In this document: positions 6,472 through 13,014 of the stretch, one piece after another
Position numbering within the stretch: position 1 is the stretch's first letter
Layout: the number at the start of each line of letters is the position of its first letter
Origin: JBBCJM01 sp037190175
GTDB lineage: Bacteria > Pseudomonadota > Alphaproteobacteria > Rhodobacterales > Rhodobacteraceae
Assembly: GCA_037190175.1 (NCBI GenBank)
Contig: JBBCJM010000132.1
Location: 1 to 13,788 of the forward strand
DNA length: 13,788 bases
Direction of reading: 5' to 3'
Position numbers and translations under genes: made by a program
The notes under the pieces: model-generated
What the model was told of the DNA's origin: nothing
Seen by the model: only the letters and a program-made list of their open reading frames with translations
The model's database searches: none

Positions 6472-6515
6472 TTGACTCACGTCTCCGTTTCCGCCATTGA
6501 TGATCTGTCACCAAT
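6472..6515 (+). promoter_or_regulatory. Candidate P450 operon promoter with 20-bp MarR-type dyad
   Basis: TTGACT (6472-6477) is a good -35; ATTGAT (6496-6501), 18 nt on, is a poor -10 (three of six). The -10 area is covered by a 20-bp imperfect palindrome, ATTGATGA (6496-6503), TCTG, TCACCAAT (6508-6515), with seven of eight pairs matching. Size, symmetry and position over the core promoter are typical of MarR operators. A related half-site, TCGCCAAT, occurs at 6296-6303 near the marR promoter. Confidence 0.5.
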
Positions 6516-6559
6516 AATGCTGGGGACGAGATCGCCGAGGTCGCTTCTGGGAGGAAGGT

Positions 6560-7816
6560 ATGCACAAGGCAGAGGCCAGATCAGGTCCCTGTCCCGTTGC
6601 GGGACTTGGCAATATATACAAGCCTTATCAACATGATGGGATGTATGAGCTCTTTCGGCGCGCCCGGGTCGAGGAACCGGTCTTCTACTCCGAAGAGCTC
6701 GGCTTCTGGGTCGTGACGAAACGCGAAGACGTGGAGCCCGTCTTCCGCGACACCAAACGTTTCTCGGCCGTCGTGGCGAGCGCCGCAGTGCATCCCTTTC
6801 CCGATGACGTTCTTTCCTATATGCGCGCCGCGGGATACACGCTTGAGCCGGTGCATGTGAATCTCGACGGCCAACCGCACGCTCATATCCGGGCCATTGC
6901 CGCCCGATTCCTCAACATCAAGCGGTTGAGCAGCTACGAGGATCAGATCCGCAGGCTTGCCCGCGATCACATCGAAAAGATAAAGGGCGCGGGCCGGGTC
7001 GATATCGTCGAAACCCTCACTTATGAACTGCCGGCTCAGGTCGTGTTCCTGCTTCTGGGCGAAAGCAATGTGAACACGGCCAAGATAAAATCCTGGGCCG
7101 ACAAGCGGCTGATGACAATTTTCGGCAAGCTCGGCCATGACGAGCTGATGGAGGCGAGCCGCGAACTGGTGGATTTCTGGAACTATGCCAAAGGGATCGT
7201 GGCAGACCGGGAGCGCAATCCGAAAGACGATTATCCCAGTATGCTGCTGGAGATTCGCGGCGGAGATGATGCGGTCCTGACACGAAACCAGGTCGAATCC
7301 CTGGTATTCGCTCTGCTTCTGGCCGGTCACGAAACCACGACGAATGCGCTCGGCAACCTGATCCTGGAGCTTTTGTCGAACCGCGACCAGTGGGAGCGAC
7401 TCGTCTCGGACCCGAGCTTGATCGGGGCCGCGGTCGAAGAGGGCCTGCGCTTTGCGTCCTCGGTGGTGACCTGGCGCCGCCGCGCGCTCGAGGATGTCGA
7501 AATCGGCGGCATCACGATCCCGGCGGGGTCGACCGTCCTGCTCGCACTGGGATCGGCAAACCGTGACGAAGCGCATTTCGTCGAGGGCGAGACCTTCGAT
7601 ATAACGCGCCGCAACGCGCGCGACCATCTGTCTTTCGGGAAGGGCATCCATATGTGCCTTGGCGCTCCCCTTGCGCGGCTGGAGATGCGGGTCGTCATCG
7701 AAGAGCTCGTGAAAGCTTTCCCCGATATGCGGCTGGTGCGGGATCAGCGGATCGACTGGATCCCGACGATCACCTTCCGCGGACCGGTTTCCTTGGAGGT
7801 CGAACTGGCCGCGTAA
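6560..7816 (+). CDS. Cytochrome P450 (bacterial class I)
   Basis: A 418-residue soluble P450 without a membrane anchor. The heme-binding loop FGKGIHMCLG is at 359-368 with C366 as the thiolate ligand. The I-helix oxygen-activation motif AGHETT is at 255-260, and the K-helix ExxR is E294/R297. It ends with the FRGPVSLEVEL strand typical of the family. GGGAGG at 6549-6554 sits 5 nt before the ATG. Bacterial P450s of this type take electrons from a [2Fe-2S] ferredoxin and an FAD reductase; a matching ferredoxin lies at 12488-12811, and only a stub of a reductase follows it. Co-localisation with a LigM-like O-demethylase and an importer suggests oxidative demethylation or hydroxylation of an aromatic (compare CYP199A and GcoA), but the substrate is not readable. 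GC is low for the region (31 of 60 bases at 7081-7140). Confidence 0.93.
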   Translation: MHKAEARSGPCPVAGLGNIYKPYQHDGMYELFRRARVEEPVFYSEELGFWVVTKREDVEPVFRDTKRFSAVVASAAVHPFPDDVLSYMRAAGYTLEPVHVNLDGQPHAHIRAIAARFLNIKRLSSYEDQIRRLARDHIEKIKGAGRVDIVETLTYELPAQVVFLLLGESNVNTAKIKSWADKRLMTIFGKLGHDELMEASRELVDFWNYAKGIVADRERNPKDDYPSMLLEIRGGDDAVLTRNQVESLVFALLLAGHETTTNALGNLILELLSNRDQWERLVSDPSLIGAAVEEGLRFASSVVTWRRRALEDVEIGGITIPAGSTVLLALGSANRDEAHFVEGETFDITRRNARDHLSFGKGIHMCLGAPLARLEMRVVIEELVKAFPDMRLVRDQRIDWIPTITFRGPVSLEVELAA

Positions 7817-7856
7817 CCCGAAGGGAGGCTCGGGCGCGGATCAGGCAATTCGGTGA

Positions 7857-7877
7857 CCATCGCGCCAATGGCGATGG
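7857..7877 (+). other. Hairpin between P450 and dctP genes
   Basis: CCATCGC (7857-7863) pairs with GCGATGG (7871-7877) across a 7-nt loop, 10 nt before the GGGAGG ribosome site of dctP. It may be a processing or translation-modulating structure in the 85-nt intercistronic gap. No T-tract follows. Confidence 0.35.
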
Positions 7878-7901
7878 CCCATATTCTGGGAGGAATGCCA
7901 A

Positions 7902-8900
7902 ATGAACTTACTACCTTCGCCGGCCGCATTTGCGGTCGCCGCACTCGTGTCGCTGCCCTTCTCGCCGGCGGTCCAGGCCGAAACCCTCAGGGTCATCGTC
8001 AGCTGGCCATCGACGCTCGGGCAGGTCTCGGAACTGCTTCCCGAGTTCCAGCGGGGCGTGACCGAGGCCACCGGCGGCGCGATCACCTTTCACAACAGCG
8101 GGCCCGAGGTCATTCCGCCTTTCGAGCAGCTCGAGCCGTTGTCGCAAGGCGTCTTCGATCTGCATTATGGTTCGCCCACCTATCACCAGGCGCAGACCGG
8201 CGTGGGCGCGGTAATCGACGGATTGCTGAAAACCGACCCCGAAGCGTTGCGCGCCTCCGGCGTCATGGATTTCATCAATGACTACTACCGGCAGAACTTC
8301 GGCGTCGAAGTGCTGGCCCTGTTCTCGGCTCCGCAGAACCAGTTCGTGCTGCGTGCGCCCCTGAGCGAAAACGGGCGCCTGGACGGGCTCAAGATCCGCA
8401 CGGTCGCCGCTTTCGAAGGGCTGACCCGCGCGCTCGGAGGGTCGCCCGTGGCGATGGCTGCCGCGGAGGCCTATGCCGCCATCGAACGCGGCGTCATCGA
8501 CGGCGCGGCCTGGCCGATCCACGCCGCAGCCGATTATCGGCTGTACGAGGTTGCCGACTACATCACCCGTCCCGGCTTCGGCCACACCTCGCTGGTCCTG
8601 ATGGTGAACGCGGCGCGATTCGATGCGCTGCCCGAAGAGCACAGGACGATCCTGCGCGAACAGGCCCGGGCGCTCGAGCAGAATGGCGCCGCCTTCATGG
8701 CCGCCCTGGCGGAGAGCCAGACCGCGACGATGCTGGAGAACGGTGTCGAGATCGTCGAATTTCCCCCGGAAGTCGCGTCCGAAATCGGCCGGAACTATTT
8801 CGAGGGCACACTCGCCTTGGCCCGCAACTCCCAGCCTGCCGCGGTCGATGCCCTGGTCGAATTCGCCCGTTCGGCCGGCATGATGCTGGATCAGGAATAA
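7902..8900 (+). CDS. dctP: TRAP transporter periplasmic substrate-binding protein (DctP family)
   Basis: A 332-residue TRAP solute-binding protein. Residues 1-26 form a secretion signal with likely cleavage after AVQA (AVQA|ETLR); its N-region, MNLLPSPAAF, lacks a lysine or arginine, which is odd. Family marks are LKIRT with the carboxylate-binding arginine R166, LGGSPVAM (178-185), and the selectivity-helix region AYAAIERGVIDGAAWP (190-205). It would capture an organic acid in the periplasm and deliver it to DctQ/DctM, which lie 1.6 kb downstream, split from it by the demethylase gene. GGGAGG at 7888-7893 precedes the ATG by 8 nt. TRAP proteins for aromatic acids are known, so the likely ligand is the methoxylated aromatic acid handled here; that is inference from context. 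Confidence 0.92.
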   Translation: MNLLPSPAAFAVAALVSLPFSPAVQAETLRVIVSWPSTLGQVSELLPEFQRGVTEATGGAITFHNSGPEVIPPFEQLEPLSQGVFDLHYGSPTYHQAQTGVGAVIDGLLKTDPEALRASGVMDFINDYYRQNFGVEVLALFSAPQNQFVLRAPLSENGRLDGLKIRTVAAFEGLTRALGGSPVAMAAAEAYAAIERGVIDGAAWPIHAAADYRLYEVADYITRPGFGHTSLVLMVNAARFDALPEEHRTILREQARALEQNGAAFMAALAESQTATMLENGVEIVEFPPEVASEIGRNYFEGTLALARNSQPAAVDALVEFARSAGMMLDQE

Positions 8901-8908
8901 GACAGGGA

Positions 8909-8934
8909 GCCGTCCGTCGGCGAGCACGGACGGC
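8909..8934 (+). terminator. Strong hairpin after dctP (partial terminator or mRNA stabiliser)
   Basis: GCCGTCCGT (8909-8917) and ACGGACGGC (8926-8934) form a perfect 9-bp stem with an 8-nt loop, 8 nt after the dctP stop. A short pyrimidine run (CCGATTTCTCC) follows. Such structures after a binding-protein gene commonly keep its message more abundant than the downstream membrane components. Confidence 0.6.
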
Positions 8935-8966
8935 CCGATTTCTCCGAAAACACAAGGGATGGGCCA

Positions 8967-10382
8967 ATGCTTCACGAGTCGACTCCGAAGTCCCTGCAAG
9001 AACTGATCGATTGCAAACCCAACCTCGTGGAGTTCTTTCGCAATGACACGCTGGCGCCGCACGCCAAGGATCGCCGTGGCCTCAGCCCGGTTCCGATCGA
9101 AGTCACCAACTGGCGAGACGAACAGCGCGCCTGGCGCGAGTCGGTCCTGATCTTCGACCAATCGCACCACATGCCCGAGACGTTCCTGACCGGGCCGGAT
9201 TCGATGAGGCTGCTCAGCGACCTGGGTATCAACAGCTTCGCCAATTTCCAGCCCATGCGCGCCAAGCAGTATGTCGTATGCAATCATCAGGGCTACTTCA
9301 TCGGCGAGACCGTTCTGCAATATCTGGAACAGGACAGCTGGGAACTGATCAGCGGCATGCATCTGCAGAACTGGGTGCAGTACAATGCCGAGAAGGGCGG
9401 GTACGACGTCAGGATCGTGCGCGACAACCACACCGCGCAAAACCCGACCGGGCGCACCAACTATCGCTACGAACTCGAGGGGCCTTTCGCCCAGGCGGTC
9501 TTCGAAGCGCTCGTCGAAAGCGAGGTGCCGGACATCAAGTTCTTCCACCTCGCCCGCGTCAGGATTGCCGGTTGCGACGTGCTAGTGCTGCGCCACAGTG
9601 TCGCCGGGCACAAGGGGGTCGAACTGTCGGGCCCCTATGCGGAAGGTCCGATCATCATGGAAGCCCTGATGGCGGCCGGCGAAAAATACGGGATTCGGCG
9701 CGCGGGCCTCAAGACCTATTTCAGCACCCTGGGAGAGGTGGGCTGGATCGGCTATCCGATGCCCGCCGTCTACACCGACCCGGCGCTGGAGGACTTCCGC
9801 AACTGGCTGCCCGCCGACGGCTGGGAGGCGAGCACCCAGATCGGCGGCAGCTATGTTTCCCCGAATATCGAGGACTATTACTTCACCCCCTACGACCTGG
9901 GCTTCGGCAAGCTGATCAAGTTCGACCACGATTTCGTCGGCCGCCAGGCACTCGAGGCCATGGCGGGCGCCCGGCATCGCAAGAAGGTAACGCTGGTCTG
10001 GAACGACGAGGACATCGCCAGGATCTACACCTCGCTGCTGGGCGAAGATCTGCCGTTCAAGTTCATGGAACTGCCGATGGCGTCCTATGCGTTCCAGCAA
10101 TGCGACGAGGTGAGATCGAAGGACGGCAAGCACCTCGGCCTGTCGAATTTCATCGGCTATACGGTGAACGAGGCCAAGTTCCTGTCCATCGCGGTGGTCG
10201 ACGCCTCGGTGCAGGAAGGCGACGAAGTCGTCGTCACATGGGGCGAGCCGGATGGCGGCACCCGTAAGCCCCAGGTCGAGAAGCACCGCCAGACGACCGT
10301 CCGTGCCAAGGTCGCGGGCCTGCCCTATGCCAAGGCGGTTCGGGAGCTCAAGAATGCTGCACTGGTGCGGGCGCTCGCTTAG
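8967..10382 (+). CDS. LigM-like tetrahydrofolate-dependent O-demethylase (GcvT family)
   Basis: A 471-residue aminomethyltransferase-fold protein. Comparison from memory with LigM of Sphingobium SYK-6 (vanillate/3-O-methylgallate O-demethylase, also 471 aa) shows long collinear similarity. Examples are [20 protein letters not shown] against [53 protein letters not shown] and [16 protein letters not shown]. The substrate-pocket residues Q65 and H68 (LigM Q57 and H60) are kept, and Y251 lies where LigM has its catalytic Tyr247. It would move a methyl group from an aromatic methyl ether to THF, giving a phenol and 5-methyl-THF. It is much closer to LigM than to the shorter DMSP demethylase DmdA. 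AAGGGA lies 7 nt before the ATG. Its place inside a TRAP operon implies that the importer feeds it. The exact substrate is unproven. Confidence 0.85.
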   Translation: [471 protein letters not shown]

Positions 10383-10497
10383 CGGGTCCGCGCCGCGGCA
10401 CGCCTGACCGGCGGATATCGAAGGTGGTCTTGTCGTCCTGAAACTGCCTCTGACCATCCGCATCGGCAGGGGCCACCAAACCGATGACGAGGAGCCG
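10383..10497. other. 115-bp gap between demethylase and dctQ
   Basis: No gene and no convincing promoter were found here. A GC-rich patch (CCGCGCCGCGG near 10387) could fold weakly. The downstream gene has AGGAG (10490-10494) unusually close to its ATG, 3 nt away. Confidence 0.4.
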
Positions 10498-10992
10498 ATG
10501 AAGCCGTTCTTCGATGTCCTGAACGCGGTCACCCGCGCCAGCGCCGTTCTCGCGGCGATCTGCGTCGGCGTGACTGCCGCCTCCTATACGGCGGAGGTCG
10601 TCGCCCGCTACGGGCTGTCCTCGCCCTTGAACGCCTCCGGGGATATCGGATCCTACATGCTCTGTACGGCGGTGTTTCTGGCGCTTCCCCAGATTGCGCG
10701 ATATCGCGGGCATGTGGCGATCACCGTGCTGCCGGACATGCTGCCCATCGCGCTGCGCGGCCCCGCCATGCGCCTGCTGTTTCTGGTGACGGCGGCGGTG
10801 CTGATCATCGTTTCCTGGTTTGTCATCCAGATCAGCCTGACCCAGTTCCGAAGCGGCGTGCTGACCCCGATGGTGAACCAGATCCCCCGATGGTGGCTGA
10901 CGTCGATCATGGCATTCGGCCTGATCGTCTCCGCCTTCCATTTCGCATTCCCGCAGACGCCGGCATCGTCCGCGACCCATTCCGAGGTATGA
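10498..10992 (+). CDS. dctQ: TRAP transporter small permease (DctQ family)
   Basis: A 164-residue inner-membrane protein with four predicted hydrophobic segments (about 10-32, 48-66, 90-112 and 132-150), the normal size and topology of DctQ. The family pattern is visible in EVVARYGLSSPLNAS (33-47) and QIARYRGHVAITVLPDML (65-82), which carries the conserved GH. It partners with DctM, whose gene starts 6 nt after this stop. The proximity of the ribosome site to the ATG (3 nt) could limit translation. Lack of an obvious promoter in the preceding gap suggests read-through from the demethylase gene. Confidence 0.88.
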   Translation: MKPFFDVLNAVTRASAVLAAICVGVTAASYTAEVVARYGLSSPLNASGDIGSYMLCTAVFLALPQIARYRGHVAITVLPDMLPIALRGPAMRLLFLVTAAVLIIVSWFVIQISLTQFRSGVLTPMVNQIPRWWLTSIMAFGLIVSAFHFAFPQTPASSATHSEV

Positions 10993-10998
10993 CACGAC

Positions 10999-12309
10999 AT
11001 GTGGTGGGAGACCCTCCTGATCGTCTTTTGCGGGCTGTTGCTGCTGTTCGCCACCGGGCTGCCGATCTTCGCCTGTTTCATGATCATCAACGTCGTGGCG
11101 ATCTTCTATCTGGTCGGCATCGGGGGGGTTGGTCTCTTCGTCAATTCGATGCTGGAAAGCACGACCTCCGAAACCCTGGTCGCGATTCCGATGTTCGTCC
11201 TTCTAGGTGAACTCCTGTTCAGGACCGGCGGCGTGAAGGTGCTGTTCGAGGCGTTCGACGGTCTCATCGGCGCGATCAGGGGCCGTCTTTATATCATCGC
11301 GGTGCTGGTCGCGGCCGTCCTGGGGGCGATCTCGGGATCGGCCATGGCCTCCGTGGCGGTCCTGGGTCGGTTCGTCTATCCGACCATGATCGAGCGCGGG
11401 TGCGACCGGCGCCTTGCCTCGGGCACGATCATGTCGGGTGCGACCCTGGATGCGATCATTCCCCCCTCGATCGTGGGCATCATTCTCGCGACCCTGACCA
11501 ACCAGTCGGTCGCGGCCTTCCTGATTGCCGGGATCGGGCCGGGCGTCACCCTGGCGATCTGTTTCATCGGCTACGCGGTCTTGCGTGTCACGCTGAATCC
11601 GGCGCTTGATTCCAGGGGGATCGAAGCGGTCGACGGAGTGGAGAAACCCCTGTCGCAACGCCTCTACGACGCCCTGCCGGTGGTGCCGCTGCTCGTCGTT
11701 ATCGCTCTCGTGCTCGGCCTGGTGATGCTGGGTATCGCGCAACCGACCGAGGCGGCAGCGGTGGGCATCGTCGGCGCCCTGGTGATGTCGCTGATGTTTC
11801 GCACATTCTCGTTCCGAATGATCGGCGAGACCTGCTACGGCGCCGCGATCACGACCGGCACCGTCTTGATCATCATCGCAAGTTCCAAGCTGTTCAGCCA
11901 GATCCTGGCGTTCACCGGCGCCACCACGGGCCTTGTCGAGCTTGCCAGCGGTCTGGGACTGCACCCTTGGGTCACCTATGCGCTGATGATGTTGCTCGTG
12001 TTCGTGCTGTGCATGTTCATCGACCAGCTGGCCTTGATGCTGATCATCGTGCCGATCTACATGCCGCTGGTCGCGCATCTCGGTTTCGACCCGATGTGGT
12101 TCTGGATGATGTTCCTCATCAACATCCTGTTCGGGGGCATAACCCCGCCGCTGGGCTATACGTTGTTCGTGTTCAAGTCGGTGGCGCCCGATATGCCGAT
12201 GCTGGAGCTTTATCGCGCCATCATGCCGATGGTCGGTGTCGCGTTCGTCGCGGTGATGATCATGACCTTCTTCCCGGCCATCGTCACGTTCTTGCCCTCG
12301 CTGCGCTAG
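10999..12309 (+). CDS. dctM: TRAP transporter large permease (DctM family)
   Basis: A 436-residue polytopic membrane protein, the usual length for DctM, with about a dozen hydrophobic helices. Diagnostic motifs are GAISGSAMASVAVLG (109-123), AIIPPSIVGI (152-161), QPTEAAAVGIVGA (248-260) and GGITPPLGYTLF (379-390). It forms the sodium-driven transport channel with DctQ and accepts ligand from DctP. GAGG at 10984-10987, inside the dctQ end, is 11 nt before the ATG. The gene is directly followed by a strong hairpin, so the transporter transcript probably ends here, at least in part. Confidence 0.93.
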   Translation: MWWETLLIVFCGLLLLFATGLPIFACFMIINVVAIFYLVGIGGVGLFVNSMLESTTSETLVAIPMFVLLGELLFRTGGVKVLFEAFDGLIGAIRGRLYIIAVLVAAVLGAISGSAMASVAVLGRFVYPTMIERGCDRRLASGTIMSGATLDAIIPPSIVGIILATLTNQSVAAFLIAGIGPGVTLAICFIGYAVLRVTLNPALDSRGIEAVDGVEKPLSQRLYDALPVVPLLVVIALVLGLVMLGIAQPTEAAAVGIVGALVMSLMFRTFSFRMIGETCYGAAITTGTVLIIIASSKLFSQILAFTGATTGLVELASGLGLHPWVTYALMMLLVFVLCMFIDQLALMLIIVPIYMPLVAHLGFDPMWFWMMFLINILFGGITPPLGYTLFVFKSVAPDMPMLELYRAIMPMVGVAFVAVMIMTFFPAIVTFLPSLR

Positions 12310-12310
12310 A

Positions 12311-12354
12311 GCGTGTCCCGGAAGGGCGGGCTCCGCTTTTCCGGGTCGCCACGC
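12311..12354. terminator. Long palindromic element after dctM (REP-like, terminator candidate)
   Basis: Two nucleotides after the dctM stop, CCCGGAA (12317-12323) pairs with TTCCGGG (12339-12345). The stem continues through two G-T pairs and GCGG/CCGC (12326-12329, 12333-12336) to a 3-nt loop, about 13 bp in all. Outside it, GCGTG (12311-12315) pairs with CACGC (12350-12354). The CTAGAGCGTGTCCCGGAA start resembles a palindromic repeat family I know from alphaproteobacterial intergenic regions. Confidence 0.6.
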
Positions 12355-12403
12355 GATCTGTCGCCGTCATTCGAGCGCGAGATACAGACCTGGGCCGACT
12401 TTG

Positions 12404-12425
12404 GCGAGCCGGGCAGATGGCTCGC
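12404..12425 (+). other. 7-bp inverted repeat upstream of the ferredoxin gene
   Basis: GCGAGCC (12404-12410) and GGCTCGC (12419-12425) are perfect inverted repeats around an 8-nt spacer. Function is unknown: a leader hairpin or an operator are both possible. I see no clear promoter in the 178-bp gap between dctM and the ferredoxin gene. Confidence 0.35.
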
Positions 12426-12487
12426 GGTGGCGGTTCCACGGACGGCCGCAATCGCACGATCGGCCAGGGAAAATCAGGAGGAGAACG

Positions 12488-12811
12488 ATGCCGAAGATCA
12501 CCTATATCGAGCACGGCGGGAAAAAACACGTCATTGATGTCGCAATTGGCCTGACAGTCATGGAGGGCGCGCGGGACCATGGTATCCCGGGGATCCAGGC
12601 CGATTGCGGCGGTGCCTGTGCGTGTTCGACCTGCCATGTCTACATCGATCCGCTCTGGATCGACAAATTACCTGCCAAGGAGGAACTGGAGGCGGAGATG
12701 CTGGATTTCGCCTATCAGACCGATGCGGATTTCTCGCGGCTCTCTTGTCGGCTGCAGGTCGAACAATCGCTGGAGGGCCTGATCGTGCAGATGCCTGAGA
12801 GCCAGATCTAG
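12488..12811 (+). CDS. [2Fe-2S] ferredoxin, putidaredoxin/adrenodoxin type
   Basis: A 107-residue vertebrate/putidaredoxin-type ferredoxin. The cluster ligands are C40, C46, C49 and C87, in the pattern C-x5-C-x2-C-x37-C seen in CADCGGACACSTCHV-like segments; C44 is an additional non-ligand cysteine. The C-terminal part keeps DFSRLSCRLQV (81-91). AGGAGG at 12476-12481, 6 nt before the ATG at 12488, fixes the start. An in-frame upstream extension to 12401 is not supported. This class carries single electrons from an FAD reductase to bacterial P450s, so it is the obvious partner of the P450 at 6560-7816 despite the 4.7 kb and four genes between them. It is followed at once by a truncated reductase gene. 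Confidence 0.93.
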   Translation: MPKITYIEHGGKKHVIDVAIGLTVMEGARDHGIPGIQADCGGACACSTCHVYIDPLWIDKLPAKEELEAEMLDFAYQTDADFSRLSCRLQVEQSLEGLIVQMPESQI

Positions 12812-12843
12812 CTCGGGTTGTGGAGAGAAGCTGGACAATACCC

Positions 12844-12894
12844 ATGAGCGGAATCATCCTCGTCGGCGCCGGTCAAGCCGGCGCATTCCCCTGA
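12844..12894 (+). pseudogene. N-terminal stub of a ferredoxin reductase
   Basis: Thirty-two bases after the ferredoxin, an ATG opens MSGIILVGAGQAGAFP and stops at 12892-12894. MSGI-(V/I)-(V/L)-VGAGQAGA is the FAD-binding start of putidaredoxin-reductase-type flavoproteins, which are about 400 residues long and normally sit next to such ferredoxins. Similarity ends at about 12885, after the Rossmann glycine motif. A purine-rich GGAGAGAAG lies upstream. I read it as the remnant of the P450 reductase gene, cut by a deletion or rearrangement. Confidence 0.65.
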
Positions 12895-12977
12895 CCATCG
12901 ATCATGCGATCGCCGCCGACACGAGCGTGGATGTCAAATCGCTGTTGGCCGCCTTTTCCGGGAATATTCGGACATGA
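12886..12977 (+). pseudogene. C-terminal fragment of an unidentified protein
   Basis: In another frame from the reductase stub, about 28 codons run to a TGA at 12975-12977: LTIDHAIAADTSVDVKSL followed by LAAFSGNIRT. It has no start of its own, and its codon use looks like real coding sequence. It may be the tail of a gene that once lay between the reductase and purU. I do not recognise it, and it could be chance reading. Confidence 0.3.
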
Positions 12978-13014
12978 AAGATGAGGGCAGTTCCTCTGGA
13001 AAGTGGAGATACCG

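Larger units (their letters stand above)
6242..6559. promoter_or_regulatory. Divergent regulatory region, marR / P450
   Basis: This 318-bp gap has no gene I can support. It holds the marR promoter on the left, two perfect 12-bp palindromes, TTCCAGCTGGAA (6304-6315) and GGGTCGCGACCC (6363-6374), and a candidate P450 promoter with a 20-bp imperfect dyad on the right. A small inverted repeat CATTC-N8-GAATG (6266-6283) lies in the marR leader. The segment at about 6375-6470 is C-rich and shows nothing recognisable. Confidence 0.6.

Noticed and set aside
7911..9548. Long 545-codon frame on the minus strand opposite dctP and the demethylase
   Set aside because: It is an antisense shadow. The plus strand carries two clear protein families with good ribosome sites over the same interval.
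8967..10382. DMSP demethylase (DmdA) or glycine-cleavage T protein
   Set aside because: At 471 residues it is about 100 longer than those proteins, and it shares long collinear segments and pocket residues with LigM.
12401..12487. N-terminal extension of the ferredoxin to an upstream ATG
   Set aside because: AGGAGG with ideal spacing points to the ATG at 12488, the resulting cysteine positions match putidaredoxin offset by one, and the extension contains a hairpin and no family similarity.
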